Position numbers and translations under genes: made by a program. 64,000 nt of DNA from Sacculina carcini (Eukaryota > Arthropoda > Thecostraca > Sacculinidae), in the NCBI GenBank assembly GCA_916048095.2, contig OU696582.1, positions 8,267,949-8,331,948 of the forward strand. Reading direction: 5' to 3'. Each line of letters opens with the position of its first letter. Within the stretch, counting starts at the first letter, position 1. The notes beneath the pieces are model-generated. The model saw only the letters and a program-made list of their open reading frames with translations, was not told the origin of the DNA and did not search any database. This document shows, one piece after another, positions 47,075 to 59,147 of this stretch.

Positions 47075-48262
47075 TAGTGTGTATGTACGTGTGTATACAA
47101 TGTCTGAAAATCAGTACATCAGTGTAGATTACAATGTATTTATGCAGGAAGTGTGTGTATCTGTGTATGTGTGTATGTGTGTGTGTGTGTGTGCATGTCA
47201 TACGTTGTTTTGCAATTCTATTAAGTTGCATTCTAGCCTAGATTCTGCACTTTTTTATGATTGCAACTTTTAACGGTGCAACGACCAGCAAGTCATTTGT
47301 TCTGCATTGTTGATATCGTCGCACGTGCCGACATTGATGCAACCCCCTCACTGCTAGCAGGCTCATATCACGGAGGGGGGGGGGGCGAATACCCCCTTCT
47401 GTCTTGCTTAGCAAATATATGATTGGATCCGTTCATAAGATAGATTTTCATAAGTGTTTTTATGTTTTACAAAATGAATATCACTTGGCTTGCGCCAGAA
47501 ATATTTCATAATTTCACGTGTTTTGTTGTTGAATGCGCTTGCTTTCTAAAAAACAAATTCCCTGAGTCATATTATAAAATATTTGTGTTTTGGTTTGTCT
47601 TTTTCGTAAATTTTGTAGTAGATTTTTGCACTCAAACATTCAGGGACGAAGATTTGTGTGTCGAGGCTCGGGGAGATGACAGTCATCATGCATTAGTGTT
47701 CAAAGTTGACTCAGTTGGTCAATTACATGGCACCCTCAACTATTTTATGCCTATTCAATTCAAAACAAACACACCTCAATGGAAAGTATATTGCGTAAAG
47801 TATAATTTTTAACATCTGTAAAACAATCTTTCTTCGTGTATTTTTATTTTTTTCCAATGCTGATTTTGATGATAATATACCCAGAGAACTGAACTCAGCA
47901 GAATTATCGGGGGGTATAATTGTATATTCATACCCCCAGTCAATTTGTCGGGGGGTATATTACCCCCCATACCCCCAGGATCTACAACCATGAAACCACT
48001 GAGCATTGATAAATTAAGACGCCAATTTGTCTCCTCAAATAAACAATGATTTGTTTATTATCTGATTATATAAATTCTAATCGCAAAAAGCTCCATAATT
48101 CCCTGCCATCTTTGCTTGATGCTTTTGTATTTTGATGCATGGAAATGTAAAAACGAGAGCTGATTTGAAAGGACATCAACCCAATATTGTTGCAAACGAT
48201 GTCTCTGATGTGTGTGTGTGTGTGTGTGTGTGGTCCGCCATTATCTCAATGACCATTGTGTG

Positions 48263-48312
<50 letters not shown>

Positions 48313-49707
48313 TACTCATTCACCGTTATTGTCAGACCTCCACTGGCGATTGCAGAAAATCGAAATGGAAGAGATGATTTTCAAGTACACCAGTGGTAAT
48401 ACAATAAGTAAGTCCCAGTAACTTAATAAATATACCTGAATAGTTCTACATATGAATAAGCATTTAGAGAAACACTTAGTGAAGGTAACTTAGTGAATGT
48501 ATACATTACATTAATGACATTACATTACATTATACTAGTATATATCATTACATTGACATTACGTTGACATTACCTTGGCATTAAATTAAAATTACCTTGA
48601 CATTACATTCACATTACATTCACATTACATTAGTGAATGTGACTTAACCACAAAATTAAATAAATACGTTAATTATACTTTTGATTACACCGTTACAGTC
48701 TCGTATTGTGGTTTTTCTTTATTTTCGTATTTGTTTTAAACAGGTGTTTGTTTTCTGACTTCTTCCTGTCTCGTTGTATATAACATGAGTCTGTATCAGT
48801 CCGTCAATCCTCATGTGTGTGTATGTGTGTATGTGTGTGTGTGTGTGTTGCAGTCGCTAGATGTCCACCCTGATTGACAGAAATTGACAGATGCGGTGAA
48901 AAAGTCGAGATTGCACGTTTTAATTGCGCGTGCTGGTGAAATTGCATAGCGGTGGTGAAGGAAGTAAGGAGGGGCTCACAACACAACATGCTCGTGCAAG
49001 CTGCATACAAGTCACTCAAGTTACTCAAGTCACACGGGCAAATTATAACTGTTCAAAGCCAACAAGAAAATAGCTTTCAGTAACTAAGCCGATTATCTCG
49101 TTTTACGGCTGATTTAATAAATAAAGAAAATTTATTTACTACAATTAAATATATGGCTTACATAAATAAGATTTCTGCCAATATTTTTTTATTTTTTTAT
49201 TGTGATCAGTATTTATACTGAAGCATTTTTGAGAGGGTATATCATATATAAATTAATATTGAAATTGCATTGTAAATCCGATTATTCCAGATGCTCACGT
49301 TTATTCATGCTCAAAATTGAAATTCCCACCATCTTAATGATCTCAAAAACAACTATCCCATCAAGAGAAGCCATTATAAATGTAAACGAAATAAATACAA
49401 GACAATTATCAGAGATATGACTTCACTACAATCTACTCACTGTCAAATTTAATCCTGTATAAGTGAAAAAAGATGGTGATGAATTGAGTAGGAGATTGTG
49501 AATAGAAGAGAAGATAGACAGGATGAAAAGAAGGTGGCAAGGAGATAGCAAATCAGGAAGAAAAGAGAAGAAGATAAAAAGATAAGGAAGCAACAAGGGA
49601 GATCAACAGAGATCAGGAATGAATAAAGAATAGATAGAGAAATCAGCAGTAGATGGAGAGGCTAGAAATAGACGAGGAACAGATATGAACCAGGATGAGG
49701 TACAATG
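45613..49707. other. Intergenic, AT-rich with TG/CA and ACATT repeats
   Basis: CA at 46079-46140, TG at 46935-47070, 48210-48235 and 48257-48310, and ACATT/GACATT repeats at 48505-48640. A G/C-rich GGGGGGTAT palindromic patch at 47910-47985 resembles the interior of the 60728 MITE. An open frame at 47462-47812 (116 codons) has no known motif. A purine-rich block occupies 49460-49690. Confidence 0.55.
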
Positions 49708-50631
49708 TTAAGCTTGGCCAGTTATCGCTGTTTCATTGTCAACTTGCATCTTCTCATTGCCAACATTCTCCAGCTCTTGAATGGTGTCTGGCTGAGCAGC
49801 GGTCGGCGCTGAAGGGATCATGAAAGGTACATCCAGGTTCTCTTGACCCCAGCCCACATAGAAGAAGCCGTGTTCAGCAGTGTTGACGCGGTGGTAGAAC
49901 AGAGATCCTGGCCACTGGATGTTGCGGAGAACCACCACGTTGCCGGCCTCACATGAGGTCATAGTCCAACAGGAGGAACATCCTTGATGTGCCAGCGGCT
50001 CAAGGAAGTCAAACGCCAAATCAGCATCGGCAGCAGAATTGTTGCTGGAATATTCCTCACTGGGCAGTCTCATATGAAGATAGGAACTGAAATCAGAAGC
50101 TTGTGCATGCGACAAACCTTGGAATGATGGATTTTTTACTACCAAACCCTCAGGCAGGTACATGACACCTTTTCTCGGCACTATGGCAGTTTCTCTGAAT
50201 ATTCTGTGCACCATATAGGCCAGTCTATCTTCTTCCTTCAACACGCTGTTTCTGTGATGTCTATTCTGCAGATCTTCTCCTTCTGTGGGTTTTTCGTAGC
50301 TATGTGCAGGATCTCCGGTGAAGTAGCCTCTAAGTTGACCAAGTTCCTTCTTCTTTGACTCCTGACACGGTTGTAGGATGCCCCAGTGAAGAGCGTCGGT
50401 ACTGTAGAAATATTTCATATCCGTCAGCATGTTGTCGCCCAGAATCTGCACCAGGTAATAATCGTTATCTATGCCGGATATTTTGCCCAGAAATTTCGCT
50501 TCGTTGGCCTTGTAGTCGTGCTGCAGTAGCTGGATGGACGTATTGAGCATACACCTGTGCTCGGCACTGAAACACACACCTGTGTACGAACACAAAATGT
50601 CCAGGGCGCTCATGCAGAAAAGATCACTCAT
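49708..50631 (-). CDS. RSPH9: Radial spoke head protein 9 homolog
   Basis: This is an uninterrupted 307-codon frame. RSPH9 is a component of the radial spoke head of motile cilia and flagella, where it helps transmit signals from the central pair to the dynein arms. Recognition is from family-type segments along the whole length: DYKANEAKFLGKISGIDNDY near residue 38, YFTGDPAHSYE in the middle, FRETAIVPRKGVMYLPEG, SSYLHMRLP, and a C-terminal LRNIQWPGSLFYHRV ... FFYVGWGQENLDVPFMI. The length is slightly above the ~275 residues usual in vertebrates, with an extra Ser/Asn stretch and a C-terminal tail. The Met at 50629-50631 fits the family start. The absence of introns is odd next to intron-rich neighbours; an expressed retrocopy is possible, but no poly(A) trace is visible downstream. 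Confidence 0.88.
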   Translation of the reverse strand: MSDLFCMSALDILCSYTGVCFSAEHRCMLNTSIQLLQHDYKANEAKFLGKISGIDNDYYLVQILGDNMLTDMKYFYSTDALHWGILQPCQESKKKELGQLRGYFTGDPAHSYEKPTEGEDLQNRHHRNSVLKEEDRLAYMVHRIFRETAIVPRKGVMYLPEGLVVKNPSFQGLSHAQASDFSSYLHMRLPSEEYSSNNSAADADLAFDFLEPLAHQGCSSCWTMTSCEAGNVVVLRNIQWPGSLFYHRVNTAEHGFFYVGWGQENLDVPFMIPSAPTAAQPDTIQELENVGNEKMQVDNETAITGQA

Positions 50632-51526
50632 TTTTGTTAGCTATGCGACTTACTATGCAAGCCTCAATGTTGAATGAAATTTATAACAGTAGTTTTGCTA
50701 AAATTTACTTTAAACTAAATCAATGTATCGTTGTTTTGTATAATTTTTTCAAATCTTAAGACTATTGCGTAAAGGTGCTTCCTCTTTTATTAATATACAA
50801 CCTGTAATATAATAAGGTATCCAATATACAAAAAGTGACATTTATATCAGAATAACAACTAATATAAATGTATGTACAATGAGTTTTTTTAATGCCATAT
50901 AAATTATTTGTAGTCAATTTATAAAACAGTATATATAACATTTCGCATTAATTTATATTTGATTAATATTTTTAATGTTTTTACGCGTGGGTATTCGCTT
51001 TTGTGTTTTCAAAATTTACGTATAAACTATTTATAAAATCTCTTATAAATATAATTGTGAAAATGACTTCTAAAGTGCCGCTCAATATAGTCAGCAAGTT
51101 AATTTCATTAAGAAAACATTAAATAATTTGAGTATAATATGTCCGTCAAAATACATATCTTGTATTTTTTTTAGTTCTTGGTTATTTGTATCTCTGCGAA
51201 CTGCTACGAAATACTCTCTGCGAAGTGTATATACTGTATCTCTGCCAACTACAGCTTACAAATTCACCACTAGATGGCGTTAGTGAACAATGCCGTTCAA
51301 CCTTTCATATGACCGTCACAGATATGCACCCAACAACAGACCTGCGTTCCAGTGCGTATCGTGCCGTCCGCTGTGTTTTGTGTGTGCGCGTGCCTTCTAT
51401 GTGCTAATTGTGTTTACAATAACTGTTCGGAACGCTAGTACGCCGCCGATAGTGCTGTGTTTTTGAGTGTGTATTGTATATTGCACGCGCCAAGTGATGT
51501 GTCTGGTTTGATTGCGTTGTGTCAGG
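50632..51526. other. Intergenic space between divergent RSPH9 and coiled-coil gene
   Basis: An AT-rich ~900-base interval between two genes read away from each other, so it should contain both promoters. The last ~150 bases (51370-51526) are GC-richer and probably include the 5' UTR of the plus-strand gene. No TATA box or initiator stands out. Confidence 0.5.
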
Positions 51527-53052
51527 ATGGAAGAGGCTGGTGCTGCTGTGTCGGCGTTCTCGGGTGACGAATTGCCTGACGCTTGGAAGCAGGACCTGGA
51601 AGGGAACATTCGTCGCCACCAGGATAAAGCTTCTCTGCTGAGAAGAAACTTGCAGAAGGAAGAGGCCTATATTAGCTACTTGCAACAATTGCTGGCCGAT
51701 GCAGAGGCGAGGAAATCGCTGCCTCAACTGAAATCCGACAACGAAGGTCAAGATCAACAGCAAGCTCCTGAAGACGCCGTCCCATCAGATGAATTGTGCG
51801 AGGACATCGACGACGTAGCTGAAGAAATCACACCTCCGACCGAGTCTACCGATCCTTGCGCCACTCCGGCTGCAGGTTCTCCGGGGAATCCCGAGGACAG
51901 CTCGGGGTTCGTCACAGTGATCTCGGTGGGCAATCGGCACAAAGGCAGAGCGGTTCAGCAGGGCTCGGCAGAGGACGGTGGTGAGTCCCGCTCCTCCCCC
52001 TCCACTGCTGCTGAGGAGGCAGGTGGTGTCAGCGAGGGTCAGCAGCGATCGTCCCGACCGCAGCTTCCGCCCAAAAACTTCCGACGTCACCAATCACACA
52101 CAGGCGACGTTCATGCATCACCTCGAGTTGGCAACGTCGCAAAATCGGAGAGTTTCGGTTTTGGAAGCGGTGCTCTCAAGGGGCAAGGGGCAAGTTCTGC
52201 TGAGCAGAACAGCAACAGCGGTGAATTGAAGCCTCTGCAAGACGCCATGATTCACTCGTCGAATCGCAGCGTTCATGATAAAATGCGCACGTTTTGTACG
52301 CCCCCAGCCAAGGCGACTCGCTGTGGCGCTGTGGATTCTGACAATGCTGTCGATGACGAGTATGGCGGGAAAGATCAGTCGTTAACAAGTCCAGAACGGA
52401 GATCGAGAGCTCCACTGCGAATACCACCACCGTCTGTACCCGTTCAGAAATCTCTCTCCAAAGATAGCTTGGCAATTGAGAAGATACATCGGGACAGCCT
52501 GCCCCGATTTGCGTCCAAAGACAATCTGTCCAAGTGCGCTTCTCGAGAAAGCTTGACCAAGTTTCTATCTCGAGAGAATATTGCCAAATTTGCATCCAAG
52601 GAGAGTCTCAAGGATTCGGGCACATCCAGTCCTCGCAATATGAGTCCGAAATTCTTCGAGTCGAAGGTGAGTCGCTCGGCTTCGCAAAGTTCCTCAAGCT
52701 CAAACGCTCCAACTACTCTGGCCGCTGCTTCAGTGAGCAACTACATGGAGGACATTGTTGAACCCCTGTATGACACCGACTCGACCCATCGGTGCCAGCA
52801 GAAGCAGCAAGGGGTGGACTATGACGACAGCACCATCAAATCGACGGGGTCTTGTGACCTCGATCTCTTGCACTGCCCTTCGTCGCAAAGCTACAACAAC
52901 GATACGCTGCGTTCAGAAGCCTCGGCAATATCGGGTATTTCTGGGGTGTCGGGAATTTCGTCCACTTCTTCAGGCTGTGATTCACCTCGAGTACCGCTGC
53001 CGCGTCATTCACGCAAACAACAGGAGTATGTCAACGTGGACTTCCTGTTCAG
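51527..53052 (+). CDS. Large first coding exon of a coiled-coil, Ser-rich scaffold (possibly BCR-like)
   Basis: The Met at 51527 (caggATGg) opens 508 codons ending at a donor (AG/gtcagc, 53053) in phase 2. Residues about 18-62 form a coiled coil (WKQDLEGNIRRHQDK ... QKEEAYISYLQQLL) resembling the N-terminal oligomerisation helix of BCR. A long disordered Ser/Glu/Pro-rich part follows. Residues ~305-365 contain a 9-residue repeat of the form S-K/R-D/E-S/N-L/I-x-K-F-A. Near the end is EYVNVDF; YVNV fits a GRB2 SH2 docking site, as at Tyr177 of BCR. The evidence for BCR is the helix plus the YVNV motif only; no DH, PH, C2 or RhoGAP domain lies in the window, so another adaptor protein remains possible. 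The rest of the gene must lie downstream. Confidence 0.6.
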
Positions 53053-53059
53053 GTCAGCG

Positions 53060-53165
53060 TCTGAACCAGTCTCTCTCTCTCTCTTTCTCTCTCTCTCTTT
53101 CTCTCTCTCTCTGTCTCTCTGTCTCTCTGTCTCTCTCTCTCTGTGTGTCTGTGTGTGTGTGTGAT
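53060..53165 (+). repeat. TCTC tract and TG run directly after the donor
   Basis: A CT-rich microsatellite followed by TG, right behind the donor of the coiled-coil gene's large exon. The open frame running into it encodes only Ser/Leu repeats. Confidence 0.85.
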
Positions 53166-53222
53166 TTACTTTTTGTTTTTACTAATTAAAATTTTGTTCT
53201 GCAATATTATTATTAATTACAG

Positions 53223-53319
53223 GCAAATCCAGAAGCATGGGGGAAGAGTGCAAGTGCACTATTACCACCCTGCGGTGGCCCCATGTGTACAGGGAAACAC
53301 CCAAAAGACTGAAAGATAG
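53223..53319 (+). CDS. Candidate next exon of the coiled-coil gene
   Basis: After a TA-rich tract and the acceptor ...attacag, the frame phase 2 from 53052 joins to give QIQKHGGRVQVHYYHPAVAP and then a stop at 53317-53319. It could be a short terminal exon giving a ~540-residue protein. Alternatively the exon could end at the gtac donor near 53287 and continue elsewhere. The composition looks coding, but no homology is recognised. Confidence 0.35.
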
Positions 53320-53638
53320 TTTGAAAAAAAAGAGCTTAGTATGTGAGCTCAAACGACACCCAAAAACCCAATCGGAAAAAATATATAAGGGAAAGCACGC
53401 AATCACAAAAATCAAATCATTCACAAAGGAACTCACACACACTACACATCACACATCTACACACATCTACACACATCTACACACATCACACACATCACAC
53501 ACATCTTCACACCTCACACACACCTTGTCTCAGAGGTCTTCCGTTTTCTGCCTTTTTTTGCTGTGCATTTAATTACATTTTTACCGATTAATTTAATTAA
53601 TTTACGATTAGTTGTTATATGATGTTGTCATTACGAGC

Positions 53639-54345
53639 GAGCGAGAGCGAGCGAGTTCATACTTGGTGTTACTAGAAAAATGAGTATGAGCGGCCCGCCG
53701 GCCCGCCGGCCGTGGTCACGCTTTTCAGAGGCTTATATCTCTGGAACCATAAGTCCGATTAACATGCATTTTTTTTTGTTGGGTAGTCTCATCCTTCCTG
53801 CCGCGGATGAGACCAAGCCGAATTATGTCAGTGCCCACTGTGGCACGTGGCACGTCCCAAATACCCTCCTACTTTTTCGAAAAACACTTTTTACCCATTT
53901 TTCAGAGGCTTATATCTCTGGAACCATAAGTCTGATTAACATGCTTTTTTGTTGTTAGGTAGCCTCATGCTTTCTGCCGGGGATGAGACTAAACCCAATC
54001 ATGTCAGTGCTCACTGTGGCACGTGGCACGTCCCAAGTACCCTCCTACTTTTTCGAAAAACACTTTTTACCCGTTTTTCAGAGGCTTATATCTCTGGAAC
54101 CATAAGTTTGATTAACATGCGTTTTTTTTTGTTGGGTAGCCTCATCCTTCCTGTCGCGAATGAGACTATGCCGAATTATGTCAATGCCCAGCGTGGCACG
54201 TGGCACGTGCCATATGCCCTCTTATAATTTAGCAGAAAACTTTGCCCATGCACGCAGACAAATGCATTTACGACAAAGTTTGATTACATATGACAACTTC
54301 GCGCTCGCTCGTTCATCGCCGAACACGGCGCCTTACTGGTCTACT
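53639..54345 (+). mobile_element. Element with internal ~176-bp tandem repeat, three monomers
   Basis: The left end is GAGCGAGCGAGAGCGAGCGA plus a GC-rich GGCCCGCCGGCCCGCCGGCC box. The right end is CGCGCTCGCTCGTTCATCGC plus CGAACACGGCGCC. Between them, a monomer containing TTCAGAGGCTTATATCTCTG and GGCACGTGGCACGT recurs at 53726, 53903 and 54079 (periods 177 and 176). It has no transposase. The same element, inverted and with five monomers, lies at 61398-62462. Conserved ends and a variable number of internal repeats fit a non-autonomous transposon carrying a satellite. Confidence 0.85.
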
Positions 54346-54524
54346 ATTGTTTGAAACAATTATTCGCAGGGTAAATTCATAATATAGGCTCATAAAAATA
54401 TTCATTGCCCATAATTGGTAGATTAAGATGTCTCTCCTGAATATTGTCTTATTTTCATATATGTTTCACTAGCGGAAAATTCTAAATTCTTACACATTTC
54501 ATTGTCTAATATACTGTATGAATG
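54346..54524. other. AT-rich spacer
   Basis: Nothing recognised. Confidence 0.6.
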
Positions 54525-54795
54525 CAGAGCCGTAGCAACCGCCCCCCGTACCCCCCGGCAGGGGGGCCCCGAGTGTTGAGGGGCCCCGTTGCTCCACGTA
54601 TGACATTAAAATTTATCATACATACATAATATATCATATTATGTATAGCCTTTACCTTTTTGCTCAGATGTTTTCACCTTAGCTTGTATTATGTGATTAT
54701 GTATAATATATAAATTCATTATTTGATGGTTTATTTATAATGGGGGCCCCAAGTGTTGCATTCGGGGGGCTTCATAAGTCCTCGCAACGGCTCTG
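54525..54795 (+). mobile_element. hAT-type MITE (CAGAGCCGTAGCAAC ends)
   Basis: The left end CAGAGCCGTAGCAACCGCCC and right end CGCAACGGCTCTG form imperfect inverted repeats with C/G-rich subterminal boxes (CCCCCGTACCCCCC, GGGGCCCC). The flanking 8-mers tatgaatg and tatgcatg match at seven of eight bases. The element is 271 bases, without a coding region. Confidence 0.85.
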
Positions 54796-55325
54796 TATGC
54801 ATGTAATCTAGAAACTATTGCAGCTCGGAAAGTATTCCACACTCACTCTATTTACGACACTCGCCGCTAAATACACCGTTTATATTTGATGTAGTTTTTT
54901 CTATGTCGAATTGGTATCAGTGCATAATGTTACCCAATCACAAGAACACACGCACAGACACACACACAAGTGGCCTTATTACTTCAACTATATTCTGTCG
55001 AGGACAGGTAGAATTAGCGATAGCAGGAAAAATATGACGTTACAAGACAAAGACAAGATAAGATAATGCAAGATAATGCAAGATAATGCAAGAGAGAGAG
55101 GGATAATTCTCAACAGACATTAAGCCATTATCCAAGAGAAGCTTGCCTATGCACAGATATTACCAGCATATGCAACAATGCAGTACATCAAGCGACACGC
55201 AAAAAATGATTAATTATTACAGAGGACGGGATGCAGTCACCATTTCTCTCTCTTTGGTGGGATTACTGCCTGCTCAATGGCTAGCCAACGCTGTGCACTA
55301 ACAATGAATGATGATGGCGCAGTAT

Positions 55326-55606
55326 CTCATATCACATGTGTGTATGTGTGTGTGTGTGTTTGTGTGCCAGTGTGTGTTTTTGTGCCAGTGTGTCAGATTG
55401 TGTATATGTGTGTTTGTGTTTGTGTGTGTCAGATTGTGTATATGTCTTTGTGTGTGTGTGTGTGTCAGTGTTTGTGTCAGTGTTTGTGCGATTGGCATCG
55501 GCTGACACACACTGACACACACTGACACACACACACACACACAGACACACACTGACACACACACTGATACACACACACACACAGACACACACTGACACAC
55601 ACACTG

Positions 55607-55640
<34 letters not shown>

Positions 55641-55880
55641 ACACTGACACACACTGACACACACATATACACACTGACACACACACTGACACACACTGAC
55701 ACACACAGACATACACTGACACACACAGACATACACTGACACACACATACACACACTGACACACACACTGACACACGCACTGACATACATACACTGATAC
55801 ACATACTGACACACACTGACACATACTGACACACACTGACACACACTGACACACACACACACTGACATACAATGACAAAC
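55326..55880. repeat. TG then CA/TGACA microsatellite block
   Basis: TG-rich imperfect repeats (55326-55495) face CACTGACACA repeats (55502-55880), so the block is roughly an inverted repeat around 55498. The long Cys/Val/Ser frames here are repeat translations. Confidence 0.9.
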
Positions 55881-56252
55881 ACACAGTGATTCCCACAGTG
55901 TTCCCATAGTAGTTCCCAAACATTTCCTGACAGCATAATTTTGTAGTGAAAACTGATTGGGCTTGACTGAATAACCAGGTACCCCCCACATTTAAGGGGC
56001 CTCTAATCTTTAAGTGTAACTGAAAAAATTCCCTTTCGAGAATTAAATTGAATAATCATCCGGGGACCCCGTTTATCCCGGATTGGAAATCCTTTTATTC
56101 GTAGCTTTCATGTCATTTCACATTCGTACCACACCACATTTGAGGTATTTTGATGGCTGTGTGTATGTGCGTGGGTGTGTGTGTGTGTGTGTCAGTGTGT
56201 AGGGGTGTGTAGGCTTCTCCACTAAAGCCAACTTACATCCAACTTTCACTAG

Positions 56253-56318
56253 CACACGGGAAATACCTGTTTTGTGGATCTGGACGGTGGATCTGTGTAT
56301 GAGTCACCAAATTACTGA
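56253..56318 (+). CDS. Possible short terminal exon (weak)
   Basis: After the acceptor ttcactag, 22 codons are open to a tga stop and end in FVDLDGGSVYESPNY. It is on the same strand as the coiled-coil gene and could be a 3' exon of it or of an isoform, but its phase does not join directly to the exon ending at 53052. There is no homology support. Confidence 0.18.
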   Translation, partial: HTGNTCFVDLDGGSVYESPNY

Positions 56319-56554
56319 TGCACTTCTGCTGTGTGGTGCGCGTGCGTGTACGAGCTGTAATACTGGTTTAATCTGTGTGTTGTCACTACATTGGACGATA
56401 CAGTGTGTGCGTGATGTGTTTGAGATGTGTTTGAGATGTGATCACTGCACTTGTATCAATATTGCCGGCTCAAAAACTTCCTTAAACTCATCAAGTTCAA
56501 GGAGAACACTCAAGCTGAAAGGTATGGAAGATTATATTAAATACTCGTTTAATT

Positions 56555-56612
56555 TCTGTTTAGTCGTTTAGTTTCTGTTTAGTCGTTTAGTTTCTGTTTA
56601 GTCGTTTAGTTT
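56555..56612 (+). repeat. Short tandem repeat GTTTAGTTTCTGTTTAGTC before SINE copy 2
   Basis: A ~19-base unit repeats about three times immediately upstream of the tRNA head of the next SINE. Confidence 0.75.
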
Positions 56613-56614
56613 GT

Positions 56615-56943
56615 GGGCTCAGTGGTGTAGTGGTAGTACACCCGATTCACAAGCAGGATGTCCGTGGTTCAAAACCCGGCGGAGGAGAATTTCTTGGATG
56701 AATTCTATAATCCCTCAGCCCCTGTCCACCCAGCAGTAAATGATGGTACCAGATATCAGTCATGTGTTGTGTCATGTATTCTGGGGAGGTGGCCCTCTCT
56801 AATACGTCTTCCGTCCTTGTGGCGTCATAGCGTGGAGAGGGTCGGTTCTGCGGTGGCAGCGAGCTGCACGGGACACACCTGTGTGTGTTCATAAGCTTCG
56901 ACTTCTTCCCGTGTAGCAGCTGTCACTTGAGGCCTTTAACCTT
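56615..56943 (+). mobile_element. tRNA-Val-derived SINE, copy 2
   Basis: Same family as 35603-35934. The tRNA head has the A box TGGTGTAGTGGTAG, B box GGTTCAAAACC and CAC in the anticodon loop (TTCACAA). The body is nearly identical through CGAGCTGCACGGGACACACC and ends at TGTCACTTGA. It is in the same orientation as copy 1. Confidence 0.88.
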
Positions 56944-57334
56944 CAAGTTGTTGAATAACTTGTGAATTTATTGTAGCAATGAGCTCGTTCTGTCAATAAT
57001 CTAAGGTGAAAATGGTGGAATTTCGTGAGGATGTCATGTAAATAGCGCATGTTTTTTATACTGTTTTGTATTTGCCTCGTGTTTGTGTGTGTTTGTTTGT
57101 GTCAGAAGAATGTGATTTATTGTTTATTTTCATTAAAACCTAATAATATATCGGGAGGCTTTATATGCTTCCTATGCTTCACCGCTGAATTTCTACAATA
57201 ACACATGAATGAAATTTTTGACGATTATTGCTCTGTCGTTTTCTTCAAACTTCCGCGCGATACTGAAGAAAAAAGTATAAAAAGTGAACATTACATGCAT
57301 ATCGAAGGAATTTTGTTTGATGTACGCCGCTACA

Positions 57335-57373
<39 letters not shown>

Positions 57374-57539
57374 ACATTGTAGTGTTGTTAATATGTGTAC
57401 ACGTTTGTAAATATATTTGTTTGTAACACATACATACACACATACAAACACACATACACACACATGCACTCACATATACATACACACACATATACACACA
57501 CACATAAAAACACACACACACACACACATACACATTATT

Positions 57540-57985
57540 TGGAATTCTTTACCCAGTGAATTAAAATCCACAGTAAACACTGAATCTATAAGACAATTTA
57601 AGAATAAATTGAAAAAATAATTTTTAGAGGGACAAAATGCAAATTCAGAATGATATATAATAACCATATTAACAAGATTGCGGATATATTTTAAGTTATG
57701 TTACTCCTTATTGTTTTTATGCTATTCATGTTATTATTGTTGTTTCATTGGAGCTTAATATTACAACTATACTGATGTGTTCTTCTAAGTATATTACATG
57801 CCATTTTTTGTGACCTATTTTTTCACACAAGAGTATGTCTAAATGTTTTGTTAATGTATATATATTTATAACGTGTCTGTCCAAGAGTTATCACTCGACA
57901 GACTATGCCAAATTGTTTGATATTTTGTCACTGTACTTTTATGTTGTTCATGGCAATAAACTTCGAACTTGAACTTGAACATAGA
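57540..57985 (+). mobile_element. LINE 3' end with GAACTT tail
   Basis: Open codons to 57618-57620 encode IIWNSLPSELKSTVNTESIR then QFKNKLKK and a stop, the C-terminal signature of Jockey/CR1-type LINE ORF2. About 360 bases of 3' untranslated sequence follow and end in CAATAAACTTCGAACTTGAA and further GAACTT units (57952-57980), a simple-repeat tail used by such LINEs. It is 5'-truncated next to a CA microsatellite. Confidence 0.78.
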
Positions 57986-58334
57986 ATAGACCCAACAATT
58001 CTCACATCAAACTAAAAATGTCTAAAACATTAATGTATGTTTTAATGTTGAACTGGTATGATTGTCTGCATAGCGTGCTTGTGGTATCAGCCAATAATTC
58101 CCGGGAGTAACTCCTGAATTGTTCTCACGTGTTTTTATAAATGAAATGTCCATTTCTGTTAAATTATATCTATTAGCTTTAATTCTACCTAAGAGCTTTG
58201 GTTGTTGGGTTTGCTATTTTATCGTTTAATATTATGAATATTGTTATTATTATTATTTATTGTTTGTATTTTGTGTTAGTTGTTGTTGTTTGTTGTTTGG
58301 TTGCGTTGTCAACCATATATCAGTCTATTGCACG

Positions 58335-58510
58335 ATAACACAAATACACACACACACGCACATACACACACACACACACAGACAAACATACATACATACA
58401 GACAGACACAAACAGACGCACACACACACAGAGACATACAAACACACATGCACAGACATACCCACACAGACGCACACACATATATATACACAGAAATTCA
58501 CAGACAGACA
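58335..58510. repeat. CA microsatellite
   Basis: Imperfect CA/GACA/CATA repeats. No gene. Confidence 0.9.
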
Positions 58511-58535
58511 TACAGACAGGCTTGGAGATACGTGT

Positions 58536-58795
58536 TTGTAGTGTTTTGAGGGAGTTTGTGGTGGAGTTTCAACTGGTAGTGTTTTGAGGGAGTTTGAAGT
58601 GATAGTGTTTTGAGGGATTTTGTGGTGGAGTTTGAAGTGATAGTGTTTTGAGGGAGTTTGTGATGGAGTTTGAAGTGATAGTGTTTTGAGGGAGTTTGTG
58701 ATGGGGTTTGAAACGGTAGTGTTTTGAGGGAGTTTGTGATGGAGTTTGAAGTGATAGCGTTTTGAGGCAGTTTGTGGTGGGGTTTGTGCGCGTGC
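58536..58795 (+). repeat. 38-bp minisatellite, about seven units
   Basis: The unit contains GTGTTTTGAGGGAGTTTGT and GGAGTTTGAAGTGATA. Starts are near 58538, 58576, 58602 (short unit), 58640, 58679, 58717 and 58755. All three frames stay open on the minus strand because of the repeat, which is not evidence of a gene. Confidence 0.85.
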
Positions 58796-59147
58796 GCGTA
58801 GCTGCAATGTAGCAGTATGTGTGTTTGATTTTGTAATTCGTGGTAAACAAGGTGCAGCCTTTATGAATGAGTCATTTTCACGTCGTACATGACCAACTTT
58901 GGTGTGATCGCGTTAGTGTGGGTTTGTGTGGGTTTGTGTCAGTTTGTTCACTGGTTGCTGTGGATCGCCTTGCTTTTGTGTTGTGAGTGTAGATAGAGGT
59001 GCCAAGATTCTGCTTCGATCCAGGAGTCTAGGAGTGCAGTGTTCCGTGTGTGTGTTGGTGTGTGTGGTAGTGTGAAGTAATCTCGGAATCTTGAGACAGA
59101 TAAGAAATCTCGAATGATAAGGAATCTGGAGAGAAGTGGGGTGTAAA

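Noticed and set aside
47462-47812. 116-codon open frame as a gene
   Set aside because: AT-rich, Phe-rich, no motif and no splice or promoter context; probably chance.
48340-48410. Possible exon between a cag and gtaata
   Set aside because: Short, weak donor, no neighbouring exons and no recognisable peptide.
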